Source: Thermoguttaceae bacterium (GTDB lineage: Bacteria > Planctomycetota > Planctomycetia > Pirellulales > Thermoguttaceae). Taken from it: a DNA stretch of 9,579 bases. Made by a program: the position numbers and the translations under genes. This document shows positions 1-6,656 of this stretch, piece after piece (positions within the stretch are counted from its first letter, which is position 1; each line of letters begins with the position of its first letter). The stretch is taken from assembly GCA_024653385.1 (NCBI GenBank), contig JANLFZ010000232.1, positions 1 through 9,579 of the forward strand. The letters run 5' to 3'. Below the pieces are notes generated by a model that saw only the letters and a program-made list of their open reading frames with translations, did not search any database and had not been told where the DNA came from.

Positions 1-2787
1 GTTGCGGTGCTCGTGGCAACCCACGCAAGATCGGCGCTCGCCCGGCTGGAAGTTCACGAACGTCCGCATGCGCTGGACCTCCATGAAGTCGCCGTCGAGG
101 GCCTGGAAGAACACGTTCCGCCGGGCCGGCACGGTGAAACACGCGGAGCCGTCTTCGTGGACGGGCACCACGCCGTGCAGCACCTTGACGCTGAGGTGCG
201 TGTACAGGCTGATGGCCGCCATCTGCCCCGGCGACGAGTCGTTCCCGTGATAGCCGAGCACCACCGACCACGGCCGCGGCACCTGCTCCATCACCCGCAG
301 GTACTTCACCGTGCCCGGCTTGACGCCATCAAGGCCCTGATACACGTCCGCCACCACGAGGGTCGCTTCCTTCTCGGCCGCGTCGGCCGTGGCGGACACG
401 CCGGCCAAGACGGGCGGCATGGGCCGGGGTTCCAGCGGCCGCGCTTGCCAGCACGACGTCGTTGCGTCGCGGTAGATCGGCACGCGGTTGCCGAACACGT
501 CCAACAAGTACAGCCCGTACCCGGCCTCGTCGTTCCACATCCCTTCGGGATTGCACGAAACGAGGAAGAACTTGCCGGAAAGCGCGTCGGCCGAGCGGTC
601 GGCCAGAGGGAACGGATCGGCGTACCACGGACCGTAGATGTCGACCATCCACCGGCCATTGCGGTACTGGCGCAGGCCCCAGTTGCCCTTGGGCACGCAG
701 CCTGGGGTCAAGGCGGTCATGGCCTCGGGAAACCGCTTGTTCTTGTGCAGATCCACGAGCAAGATCGCGCCGATGTTCCCCGGGCAGTGGCCCGCGCCAA
801 GGCACACGACCCGGCTCGCGCCCGGCACGTGGCGCGCCTGGTTGTAGACGGGCGGCGTGCCGATGTTGTTGCCATAGATCTCTTCGGAACGGCTGCCGTC
901 GGGCACCATGGCCCAAAGCGACTGGACCGCCCCGGCCCCTTTATCGACGTACTCCCAGCGGTTGTACATCACGCGGCCGTCTTCCATGACCGTGGGACAG
1001 AACTCCGAGAGCGCGCCCTGCGACAGCGCCCGGAGCCCCGTGCCGTCGGCGTTCATACGATGGAGGTTCGTCACGGTGAGCGAGTGCCCGCCGCACAGCA
1101 CGCTCCGCTCGGTGCGGGTCGAGGTGAACACGATGCCGCCGTCGGGCAGGTAACAGGGGTGCATGTCGTCGGTCCAATGGCCGTAGCGACACGGGTTCTT
1201 CTCCAACTCGCTTAGCGGGCACATCGCGTACGTGGCGATCCGTTGGGCCTCGTCGGCCGGCGGGAAGGTCAGTTGGCGCAGCCCGCTGCCGTCGACGCCG
1301 ATCTCGAAGATGCGGTATCCCACCGGCCGGGGCGGCTTGTAGTTGAAGACGATCCGCCTCGCGTCGAACGAGAGGTCGTAGCGGTCGACCAGGCCGTCGG
1401 CAAGCTGCGGCGCGACCGGGAGGACTTGTCCATCGCGGATCGACAGCGTGAACAGCCCGCCGCCGAACCGCCGGATACCCGCGTTGAACTCGTCGTAATA
1501 GTGGTCCGAGTCGTACATCGCGCGCTTGACGAACAAGAGTCGCTTGTCGGCCAAGAGTGGGTTTTCGGTCACCAGGGCCTCGCGCCCGAGGGCCGAAAGC
1601 TCCTCGAAGAGCCGCCGCGAGGATTCCTCGGCCGGATCGAGCCGGCTCGACGCTCGCTCGACAAGTCGGCGCCGGAGATCCGCAACGCGCTTCGACAACC
1701 GGCCGCCCGGGTACTTGGCGTACGCGCTTTGAAGCGTCTCGATGGCCCGGCGAAGCGACTCCACCTCGCGCAAGGCGGTTTGTAGCTCGGCCGCCGTGAC
1801 GCACAAGTCGAGCCAGCGCGGGTCGGACGCCGGGCTGTTGGCCTTCACCAGCGCGTCGCAGCGCTGGGCGAGCGCCGCCCCGTCGGGACCGAGGCCATCG
1901 ACCGCGGCTTGCAGGAACTGCCGCTCCAGGTCGGTGTTCGTCCCGTGGGCAAACCATCCGCCGGCAGGGTCGAACCACGCGGCATCGACTGCCTCCAAGA
2001 GCCGGTTCCGCGAGCGGGGAAAGTCATGCTCGACCATGGCCCACAGCGCCGCGGCCGGATTCGACGATACGCGGACCGTGGTGAACCAGCCCTTCCTGGC
2101 CCCCTTGTTCAACGAGACGACCAGCCGGTTTTCGCCGCGCGCAAGCGGCAGATCGACTAGCGCCGCCTCGTGCCATCCCCGCCGCTTCGCCACCGGAACC
2201 CGGGCGTAGCCCTCCAGCTTGTCGCGCAAAGTCACCTGCCGGCCATTGAGCCACACCAAGGCGTCGGTCGGCTGGATCCCCGCGCCCGACGGCGGAGGGC
2301 GATAGGCGAATCCGCCGAACCCTTCATGGCGACTGAGTTCCAGCGTCAGCGCCGTGGGCCGTTCCGCCACGATGGTCACATAGAGGTAGTCGGCGCCCGC
2401 ACCGCTGAGATTCGGATTGCCTTGGGAATCGGCCGGGCAGGCTGTCCAGGGCGGGCTGCCGGGCTTGCCTTGCGCGCCCGGCGCGATGCCGTCTCGCGTC
2501 ACGGCCACCGGGTCGAATGCTTCGGAGCCGAGCGCCGCGCGGTGCCACGTGCCGATGCGCAAAGACCGCCGTGCGTCGGTCTGGCCGGCCTGCCACCGGT
2601 CGAGTTCTGCCCGAGTTGCCAGCAGCGTCTCTTGGAGCGAAGGCCGCCTGGCGTACAACTGGTCCTCGGCCGCCGACGCCCGCGACGGCAACGCGAGGAG
2701 CATCGCAGCCACGACGATGGCCCCAAGTCGCCGAAGCCGACGATGGGCCAGCGGGCCGGAAGCCGAGGGGGAGCAGAGGTTGGGCAT
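1..2787 (-). CDS. HzsA-related secreted c-type haem protein, 3' end beyond the window
   Basis: This frame is open without a stop from the ATG at 2787 to the left edge (929 codons), so the C-terminus is missing. Residues 1-40 look like a Sec signal: an Arg-rich stretch, a hydrophobic core (LGAIVVAAMLLAL) and an SRASA cleavage site. Residues about 130-240 are a beta-sandwich-like segment containing ALVWLNGRQV and ENRLVVSLNKG. Residues about 290-410 are mainly helical. PD40/TolB-like strands follow, with FEIGVDGSGLRQLTF near 493, HPCYLPDGGIVFTSTR at 543-558, RMNADGTGLRALS, and EDGRVMYNRWEYVD at 602-615. CVGCH at 921-925 is a c-type haem site preceded by FVNFQPGERRS. The 'DGR..Y.RWEYVD' block and the terminal haem match my recollection of planctomycete proteins related to the middle and C-terminal domains of hydrazine synthase alpha. 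I see no second CxxCH. An in-frame ATG at 2841 is possible, but 2787 gives a better signal peptide. The substrate is unknown and hydrazine synthesis should not be assumed. Confidence 0.85.
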   Translation of the reverse strand, partial: MPNLCSPSASGPLAHRRLRRLGAIVVAAMLLALPSRASAAEDQLYARRPSLQETLLATRAELDRWQAGQTDARRSLRIGTWHRAALGSEAFDPVAVTRDGIAPGAQGKPGSPPWTACPADSQGNPNLSGAGADYLYVTIVAERPTALTLELSRHEGFGGFAYRPPPSGAGIQPTDALVWLNGRQVTLRDKLEGYARVPVAKRRGWHEAALVDLPLARGENRLVVSLNKGARKGWFTTVRVSSNPAAALWAMVEHDFPRSRNRLLEAVDAAWFDPAGGWFAHGTNTDLERQFLQAAVDGLGPDGAALAQRCDALVKANSPASDPRWLDLCVTAAELQTALREVESLRRAIETLQSAYAKYPGGRLSKRVADLRRRLVERASSRLDPAEESSRRLFEELSALGREALVTENPLLADKRLLFVKRAMYDSDHYYDEFNAGIRRFGGGLFTLSIRDGQVLPVAPQLADGLVDRYDLSFDARRIVFNYKPPRPVGYRIFEIGVDGSGLRQLTFPPADEAQRIATYAMCPLSELEKNPCRYGHWTDDMHPCYLPDGGIVFTSTRTERSVLCGGHSLTVTNLHRMNADGTGLRALSQGALSEFCPTVMEDGRVMYNRWEYVDKGAGAVQSLWAMVPDGSRSEEIYGNNIGTPPVYNQARHVPGASRVVCLGAGHCPGNIGAILLVDLHKNKRFPEAMTALTPGCVPKGNWGLRQYRNGRWMVDIYGPWYADPFPLADRSADALSGKFFLVSCNPEGMWNDEAGYGLYLLDVFGNRVPIYRDATTSCWQARPLEPRPMPPVLAGVSATADAAEKEATLVVADVYQGLDGVKPGTVKYLRVMEQVPRPWSVVLGYHGNDSSPGQMAAISLYTHLSVKVLHGVVPVHEDGSACFTVPARRNVFFQALDGDFMEVQRMRTFVNFQPGERRSCVGCHEHRN

Positions 2788-2851
2788 CTTGTTGTCTCTG
2801 TTTGCGGTCCCCGGGGTGCGAAGGGGCTCTTCCGGAATCATGTTGCACCCA

Positions 2852-2883
2852 ATTACATTGCGCTACGGAGCGTCCGTTGTCAA
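2852..2883 (-). promoter_or_regulatory. Possible promoter for the HzsA-related gene
   Basis: Read on the minus strand, a perfect TTGACA (2878-2883) is followed by TGTAAT (2852-2857, five of six matches to TATAAT). The spacing is 20 bases, longer than the usual 16-18, so this is a weak candidate. Transcription would begin at about 2845. That leaves a leader of roughly 58 bases before the ATG at 2787 and only about 4 bases before the alternative ATG at 2841, which mildly favours 2787. No strong Shine-Dalgarno sequence precedes either start. Confidence 0.35.
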
Positions 2884-2909
2884 AGCCGGTTCCCGGCCAG
2901 TCTATCACG

Positions 2910-2938
2910 TTCACGCCAGACGGGCCAGCGTGTATAAT
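2910..2938 (+). promoter_or_regulatory. Sigma-70-like promoter of the DUF104/PIN toxin-antitoxin pair
   Basis: A perfect TATAAT -10 box lies at 2933-2938. A TTCACG -35 candidate (2910-2915, four of six matches to TTGACA) is separated from it by the ideal 17 bases. Transcription would start near 2945, about 36 bases before the antitoxin ATG at 2981. A GGGGTG ribosome-binding candidate lies at 2970-2975. The promoter is much better conserved than the two genes it serves. Confidence 0.6.
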
Positions 2939-2980
2939 CGTGCAAACGGTCCTTTATGCGTTGAAGAACGGGGTGAATCC

Positions 2981-3179
2981 ATGCCGATTGTCGTCGAAGC
3001 CGTGTACGAAGACGGCGTGCTCAAGCCTGACTCGCCGCTGCCGCTGAATCAGCACGAGAAGGTCCGCGTTACTGTGGAACCGCATGCAGTTGGCCGGCCC
3101 GCGCGCAGTCATCCCGTGCAGCGATGCCGAACTGATTGAGCAGGTTGCTCTCGACAAGGGCCTTGAGTACGAGCAATGA
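2981..3179 (+). pseudogene. DUF104-family antitoxin, frameshifted
   Basis: The N-terminus, MPIVVEAVYEDGVLKP then PLPLNQHEKVRVTVEP, is the typical start of DUF104 (AF2212-like) antitoxins, which pair with PIN-domain toxins. In the frame of the ATG at 2981 the protein diverges after TVEP and stops at 3137-3139 after 52 residues. The next frame carries a plausible family C-terminus, IPCSDAELIEQVALD then GLEYEQ. Its TGA at 3177-3179 overlaps the toxin ATG at 3176-3178, the ATGA arrangement usual for translationally coupled pairs. The span 2981-3179 is 199 bases, one more than 66 codons, so a single-base insertion (or a two-base deletion) between about 3083 and 3110 explains the break. The alternative is a genuine short 52-residue antitoxin, which would leave the second-frame C-terminus and the coupling unexplained. 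Confidence 0.7.
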
Positions 3180-3682
3180 GCCTGACCTTCGCCGATATCC
3201 CGGCTGGCGCCGCGGTCTTTGTCGATGCGAACACGTTCGTCTATGCTCATTCGCTGCATCCACAGTTCGGATCGCCCTCCACGCAGTTGCTGGAGCGGAT
3301 CGAACGCCGGGAGCTTTCCGGGTTCACCTCGGCTCATGTCCTGGGCGAAACCTCGCATCGGCTGATGACATTGGAGGCCTGCACGGCGTTCGGCCGGCCC
3401 TTTGCCGGAATCGCGGCCCGGTTGCGGCGTCATCCAGCGCAGGCTCAGACACTGGCGATCTTTCGACAGGCGATTGAGGGCATTCTCGCTTCGGCTGTTT
3501 AGGTGCTGGCGATTGACGGACGCCTGATCGCCGAAGCAGGCGATGCGAGTCGGAGAACCGGCTTGCTGACCAACGACGCGCTCGTCGTGGCTGTGATGCA
3601 GCGCCACGGGCTGACGCATCTGGCCAGCCACGATGCGGACTTCGACCGCGTGCCGGGGCTGACCCGTTACGCGCCAACGTGA
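3176..3682 (+). pseudogene. PIN-domain (VapC-like) toxin interrupted by an in-frame TAG
   Basis: PIN-domain toxins are metal-dependent endoribonucleases. The first part reads MSLTFADIPAGAAVFVDANT, with Asp17 in the canonical VDAN motif and Glu58 in SAHVLGETSHRL. A TAG at 3500-3502 (codon 109) ends it at 108 residues. The same frame then runs on without another stop to the TGA at 3680-3682 and encodes the second half of a PIN domain: GLLTNDALVVAVMQRHGL with Asp134, and LASHDADFDRVPGL with Asp153, Asp155 and Asp157. The intact length would be 168 residues, normal for the family. From memory, relatives have Gln at codon 109 (…VQVLAID…), so one C-to-T change in CAG would make the TAG. The truncated product lacks half of the acidic active site. 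Together with the antitoxin frameshift this suggests a decaying module. An assembly error or suppression of the TAG cannot be excluded from sequence alone. Confidence 0.8.
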
Positions 3683-3687
3683 GCCTC

Positions 3688-3715
3688 TCACTTCAGCTCG
3701 ATCACTTCAACTCGA
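3688..3715. repeat. 14-base imperfect tandem duplication at a stop codon
   Basis: TCACTTCAGCTCGA (3688-3701) is followed directly by TCACTTCAACTCGA (3702-3715), a 13 of 14 match, and then by a partial third copy TCAC. It spans the stop codon of the secreted enzyme on the minus strand, so the end of that gene (codons for VIELK and TGA) is duplicated just downstream. Because 14 is not a multiple of three, the second copy is in a different frame. It lies in the short convergent gap between the PIN toxin and the enzyme gene. Confidence 0.85.
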
Positions 3716-6098
3716 TCACCGCCACGTCCTCGCCGTCGAGCGTGATAGTCGTCTTGCCGGCGTTCCACGAAACCTGCCCGCCGCGGACCAGTTCGCGGCT
3801 TTGCGCGGGGGCCGGGCCCTCCAGCGAGATTGTGGTTGTGCGTCGCTGGGCGCTGTCGTTGAATACCGTGAGGTACCGCGGCGTCCCTTCGCCGAATCGC
3901 TCGACGTAGACCTTCGCCTCGCTCGACCTGGCCCGCGTCAAAGGCGTCCAGCCCGCCTCGGCCACCAGCTTGCACAAGGGCACGTACTTCTTGAACAGCG
4001 GCCGATCGCGGTCGTACAGCTCGGGCCGGGTGAAGTAGTGTCCCTGCGAGGCGTTGTGGCTGAAGAAACCGGGGAACATGCCGTAGGCCAACGACCGCTT
4101 CATGTACTTCTCGACCAACTCGGGCCCGAACTTCTCGAACTCGGTGTTCATCAGGAAGCAGTACGGCTTGCCCTTGCACAAGGCGCGGCGGTAGAGCAGG
4201 TCGGCGTCGGACATCGGCGACCAGCGGCCGCCGTGGTTCCAGTCGGTCTCGGTGCCCAGCACGTCGAGCATCGGGCAAAGCCAGGGAAGCTGCGTGGGCG
4301 CCCCGTTTGCCATCATCAGCTTGCCCATCGGGTGGATATCGCGCTCGATCCCCCGAACGTACTCGAAGGCGACCAGCCCCCGGAAGATGGCCGGACGGTG
4401 CGTCTCGGGCGAGAAACAAAGCGGCGTCTGGGCCGCGGCGAAGTGCTCGCGGCGGAAGTCCAACTCGTCGGTCACGTAGCCCTCGCTCGAATCGACGTAC
4501 TCGCCGTCGAGGTCGCCGCGACGCTTCGGCCCGTAGAGCGACTCGCGGATTTCGGGGTTCCACTTGTTCTTGAAGTCGGTCACGTCGCCGGCGATGCCGG
4601 GCATCGAGTTCATGCTCCACACGGCCCCGTTGCACCAGGGCGTATCCAGGAGCCGGGCCGGGAACTCGCCCTGGGCGTTGTGGTAGCCGCTGGTCAAGAG
4701 CGCCTTGGCCTCGCGGCGACCCTTCTCGGCCAGGCGGCGGGCCTCGGCCAACGCGGCCTCGAGCGTCCGCGGCATCTCCTTGGGCATGGTCATCCACCAG
4801 GTCATCGGCTCCGTATAGCGGAAGGTGATGATGCCGTGCGCGTCGTCCCAGGCGGTCTCGTCGTTGCCTTCCTTGAACTTGAAGCCGAAGTCTTCCCAAC
4901 CCTTGACGCGGCTGATCTTGGCAAAGGGCATCCACAGGCCCTGCTCGGGCGTGCGGCAGCGGAAGTGGTCGGCAAACAACTCGTAGTACCGGGCCAAGGC
5001 CGCGCGAAAGCCCCAGGCCGGATCGAACGCGAACCGGCAGAACCGCACCCGGGCCGAGGGTTTCTCCGGTGCCAGTCCCAGGTCGTAGGCCAGAAACAGC
5101 TCTTCCGTGCCCGCGTTGTAGCCGACGCGGAAGAAGGCGGGCGACATCATGTCGATGCCCAGGGCCGTGCCTTGCGAACCGCGGGCGACGGCGCCCAGCG
5201 GATAGCGCGACAGCCGGCCGCCCCCGGCGTGGAACCGGCCCGTCGTCATGTATTCGCCGCCCGCCGCCACCGGGGTCGCGCGCCGGGGGTCGTCGAGCCA
5301 TAGCGACGAGGCGTGCGCAACCGGCACGGCATAGACCAGCGTCACCGCCCGGTCCTTGCCGCTGGTGTCGGTGAGCGTCACGTCGAAGAATCGATCGCCG
5401 CCTTGCTCGGTGGATCGGCACTGCATTTCCAGGCCAAGGGCCTGCTTTTCGATGCGGACGAAGTCGCCGCCGGCCGCCACGTCGCGGACCTGGAATCCCT
5501 CGACCGGCGCGTGCCGCCGCACGACCGGCACGCCGTCGAACCGCGCGGCGCCCTCGGGCGTCTTCACGACGCGAAGTTCCGGATCCTTGAAATACGCCTT
5601 GCCGCCGTGGCCTCGCAAGAGCAAGTAGAAGCTCACCCGTTTGACGGGCTTTTCGGGAAGCACGACCACCTTGCGCTGGTGCCAGTCGTGCGTGCCCGTC
5701 GAGAAACTCGCCGATTGGCCCCACAGTTGCGTGCCGTCGTCGTAGACCAGGTCGAGGTAGATCGAGTAGTCGGGACCGGGCGAGCCGGTGACGCCCTCCG
5801 CCTTGCTCCAGGCCGTGGCCACGATGGGCTCCGGCCGAGTCTGGTTCAGCTCGACCACCTGCGATACGCCCCGCCGGGCACGTGCGTCGCCGCCGTTGTC
5901 GCAGACGAAGGCGTTCCCTTGGCGTTCGAATCCCTGCTCGTACCGCCCGAAGCGGCCGGGCTTGAGCAGGTTCTCGCCGGCCTGGGCGGTGCTCAAAACC
6001 GCCTTGATCGTGGTTCCGTCCGCCGGGGCGGCAACGCTGGCGCAGACCGGAAGAGCGAAGAAGAGGAGGGACGACAGGAACAGCTTCGAGTGCGGCAT
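3702..6098 (-). CDS. Secreted multidomain protein, probable glycoside-hydrolase-like enzyme
   Basis: The product has 798 residues. The start at 6098 is chosen because a GGAGA Shine-Dalgarno (6106-6110) lies 7 bases upstream and a clean signal peptide follows (MPHSKLFLSSLLFFALPVCA, cleavage near 20-26). LPVC does not fit a lipobox. Residues about 42-178 resemble a galactose-binding-like carbohydrate-binding module, opening with GENLLKPGRF. Residues about 180-355 look like a beta-sandwich. Residues about 360-720 are rich in aromatic and acidic motifs typical of a TIM-barrel hydrolase: GEYVDSSEGYVTDE with Asp536 and Glu539, CFSPETHRP, TETDWNHGGRWSP, FLMNTEFEKFGPEL, and PGFFSHNASQGHYF. Residues about 725-798 look like a small C-terminal beta domain ending VIELK. 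It probably acts on polysaccharide outside the cytoplasm, but I cannot name the family, substrate or catalytic pair. It stands alone between two toxin-antitoxin modules, so its neighbours do not help. A non-catalytic role is possible. Confidence 0.85.
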   Translation of the reverse strand: MPHSKLFLSSLLFFALPVCASVAAPADGTTIKAVLSTAQAGENLLKPGRFGRYEQGFERQGNAFVCDNGGDARARRGVSQVVELNQTRPEPIVATAWSKAEGVTGSPGPDYSIYLDLVYDDGTQLWGQSASFSTGTHDWHQRKVVVLPEKPVKRVSFYLLLRGHGGKAYFKDPELRVVKTPEGAARFDGVPVVRRHAPVEGFQVRDVAAGGDFVRIEKQALGLEMQCRSTEQGGDRFFDVTLTDTSGKDRAVTLVYAVPVAHASSLWLDDPRRATPVAAGGEYMTTGRFHAGGGRLSRYPLGAVARGSQGTALGIDMMSPAFFRVGYNAGTEELFLAYDLGLAPEKPSARVRFCRFAFDPAWGFRAALARYYELFADHFRCRTPEQGLWMPFAKISRVKGWEDFGFKFKEGNDETAWDDAHGIITFRYTEPMTWWMTMPKEMPRTLEAALAEARRLAEKGRREAKALLTSGYHNAQGEFPARLLDTPWCNGAVWSMNSMPGIAGDVTDFKNKWNPEIRESLYGPKRRGDLDGEYVDSSEGYVTDELDFRREHFAAAQTPLCFSPETHRPAIFRGLVAFEYVRGIERDIHPMGKLMMANGAPTQLPWLCPMLDVLGTETDWNHGGRWSPMSDADLLYRRALCKGKPYCFLMNTEFEKFGPELVEKYMKRSLAYGMFPGFFSHNASQGHYFTRPELYDRDRPLFKKYVPLCKLVAEAGWTPLTRARSSEAKVYVERFGEGTPRYLTVFNDSAQRRTTTISLEGPAPAQSRELVRGGQVSWNAGKTTITLDGEDVAVIELK

Positions 6099-6171
6099 GG
6101 CGGGTTCTCCAGAGGCAGGACAGCTCGCCTGTGGTATCGCAGAAAACGAGCCGCCTGACAAGTCCCCACCA

Positions 6172-6198
6172 CACCAACCCGAAGCGCCAGCGAGGGAC
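6172..6198. repeat. Possible interspersed repeat containing CCAGCGAGGGA
   Basis: The segment contains CAACCCGAAGCGCCAGCGAG followed by GGACCC. From memory, near-identical strings (CAACCCGA.GCG.CAGCGAGGGA) recur in intergenic DNA of Pirellulales-type planctomycetes. No second copy occurs in this window, so the call rests on recollection. It opens a run of palindromic elements in the non-coding gap between the MazF-like gene and the secreted enzyme. Confidence 0.4.
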
Positions 6199-6214
6199 CC
6201 CTTTGGCCTTGTTT

Positions 6215-6259
6215 CGAAGCTCCGGCTTCGGGACGCACCTCCGCGAAGCTCCGCTTCGC
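6215..6259. repeat. Pair of related short hairpins
   Basis: CGAAGC-TCCG-GCTTCG (6215-6230) and GCGAAGC-TCC-GCTTCGC (6243-6259) are two perfect inverted repeats with tiny loops. Both share the core CGAAGCTCCG. They lie 12 bases apart and neither is followed by a T-run, so they do not look like ordinary intrinsic terminators. Downstream, ACGAA (6272-6276) and TTCGT (6284-6288) can form a further short stem. The cluster looks like degenerate copies of one palindromic element. Confidence 0.7.
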
Positions 6260-6295
6260 AACGGTCACCGAACGAAACAGAGATTCGTGGAACGC

Positions 6296-6320
6296 GGTTC
6301 CCAAGCTGAGTTTGGGAACC
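6296..6320. repeat. Palindromic element with 9-base arms
   Basis: GGTTCCCAA (6296-6304) and TTGGGAACC (6312-6320) form a perfect 9-base inverted repeat around GCTGAGT. A G-T wobble and a C-G pair could extend the stem into the loop. It lies 6 bases beyond the stop codon of the MazF-like gene (minus strand), so it could act as a 3' hairpin for that transcript, but it lacks a T-run. Similar GTTCCCAAGCT…TTGGGAAC palindromes are, from memory, common interspersed repeats in planctomycetes and some cyanobacteria. Confidence 0.65.
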
Positions 6321-6326
6321 AGGAAC

Positions 6327-6656
6327 TCAGGCAAGGGCGGCGCGCAGGCGCTCACGAACCGCCTGCCAATCGCGCGCGGAAAGATGCCCAATCCGTTGAA
6401 CATCGTTCACCGACGCCATACCGAGGTACGCGCGGAACGCCGAGGGCAAATGGAGTCCGGCGGCCTTCCAATCCTGGAGCACATAGTCCGACGAACTGGT
6501 CGCCGAAGCTAGGTTGCTCGTCAATACACCGAGGATGACGTCCGGACGCTCGGCATGGTAGACATCGCTGGACACAACGACCATCGGACGCCGCTTCACC
6601 CCGGTTGCGCCGGGAAAGTCGAACGTCACCACGTCGCCCGGCTGGATGTTAGACAC
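6327..6656 (-). CDS. MazF/PemK-like endoribonuclease toxin
   Basis: From the GTG at 6656 the protein has 109 residues: MSNIQPGDVVTFDFPGATG, then VKRRPMVVVSSDVYHAERPD. The pattern GDVV..DFP…G.KRRPMVVVS followed by a hydrophobic strand ending GVLTSN is the hallmark of the MazF/PemK/Kid fold, an mRNA-cleaving toxin. Arg23 and Thr46 stand about where catalytic residues of Bacillus MazF lie, as I remember them. I prefer 6656 because AGGAAGG (6668-6662) precedes it at good spacing and the resulting N-terminus matches family length. A second GTG in frame at 6680 would add 8 residues. With the 6656 start it overlaps the end of the antitoxin gene by 8 bases, so translation is probably coupled. The frame is intact. 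Confidence 0.85.
   Translation of the reverse strand: MSNIQPGDVVTFDFPGATGVKRRPMVVVSSDVYHAERPDVILGVLTSNLASATSSSDYVLQDWKAAGLHLPSAFRAYLGMASVNDVQRIGHLSARDWQAVRERLRAALA

Noticed and set aside
7..1215. A 402-codon plus-strand open frame
   Set aside because: It is antisense to the HzsA-related gene, whose frame shows clear propeller and haem motifs. It is a shadow.
3801..5303. A 500-codon open frame on the plus strand
   Set aside because: It is antisense to the enzyme gene and rich in Arg, Gly, His and Val with no domain motif. It is explained by high GC at third codon positions of the true gene.
6036..6098. Lipoprotein signal in the secreted enzyme (LPVC)
   Set aside because: Position -1 to the Cys is Val and -2 is Pro, which does not fit the lipobox. 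An ordinary signal peptidase I site near residues 20-26 fits better.
3688..6261. An 857-codon open frame on the minus strand overlapping the secreted enzyme
   Set aside because: It is out of frame with the enzyme gene and extremely Arg-rich without any recognisable domain. The enzyme frame has a signal peptide, Shine-Dalgarno sequence and domain motifs. High GC keeps shadow frames open.
6215..6320. CRISPR array
   Set aside because: The repeats are short, differ from each other and are not separated by regular spacers. They are hairpins.
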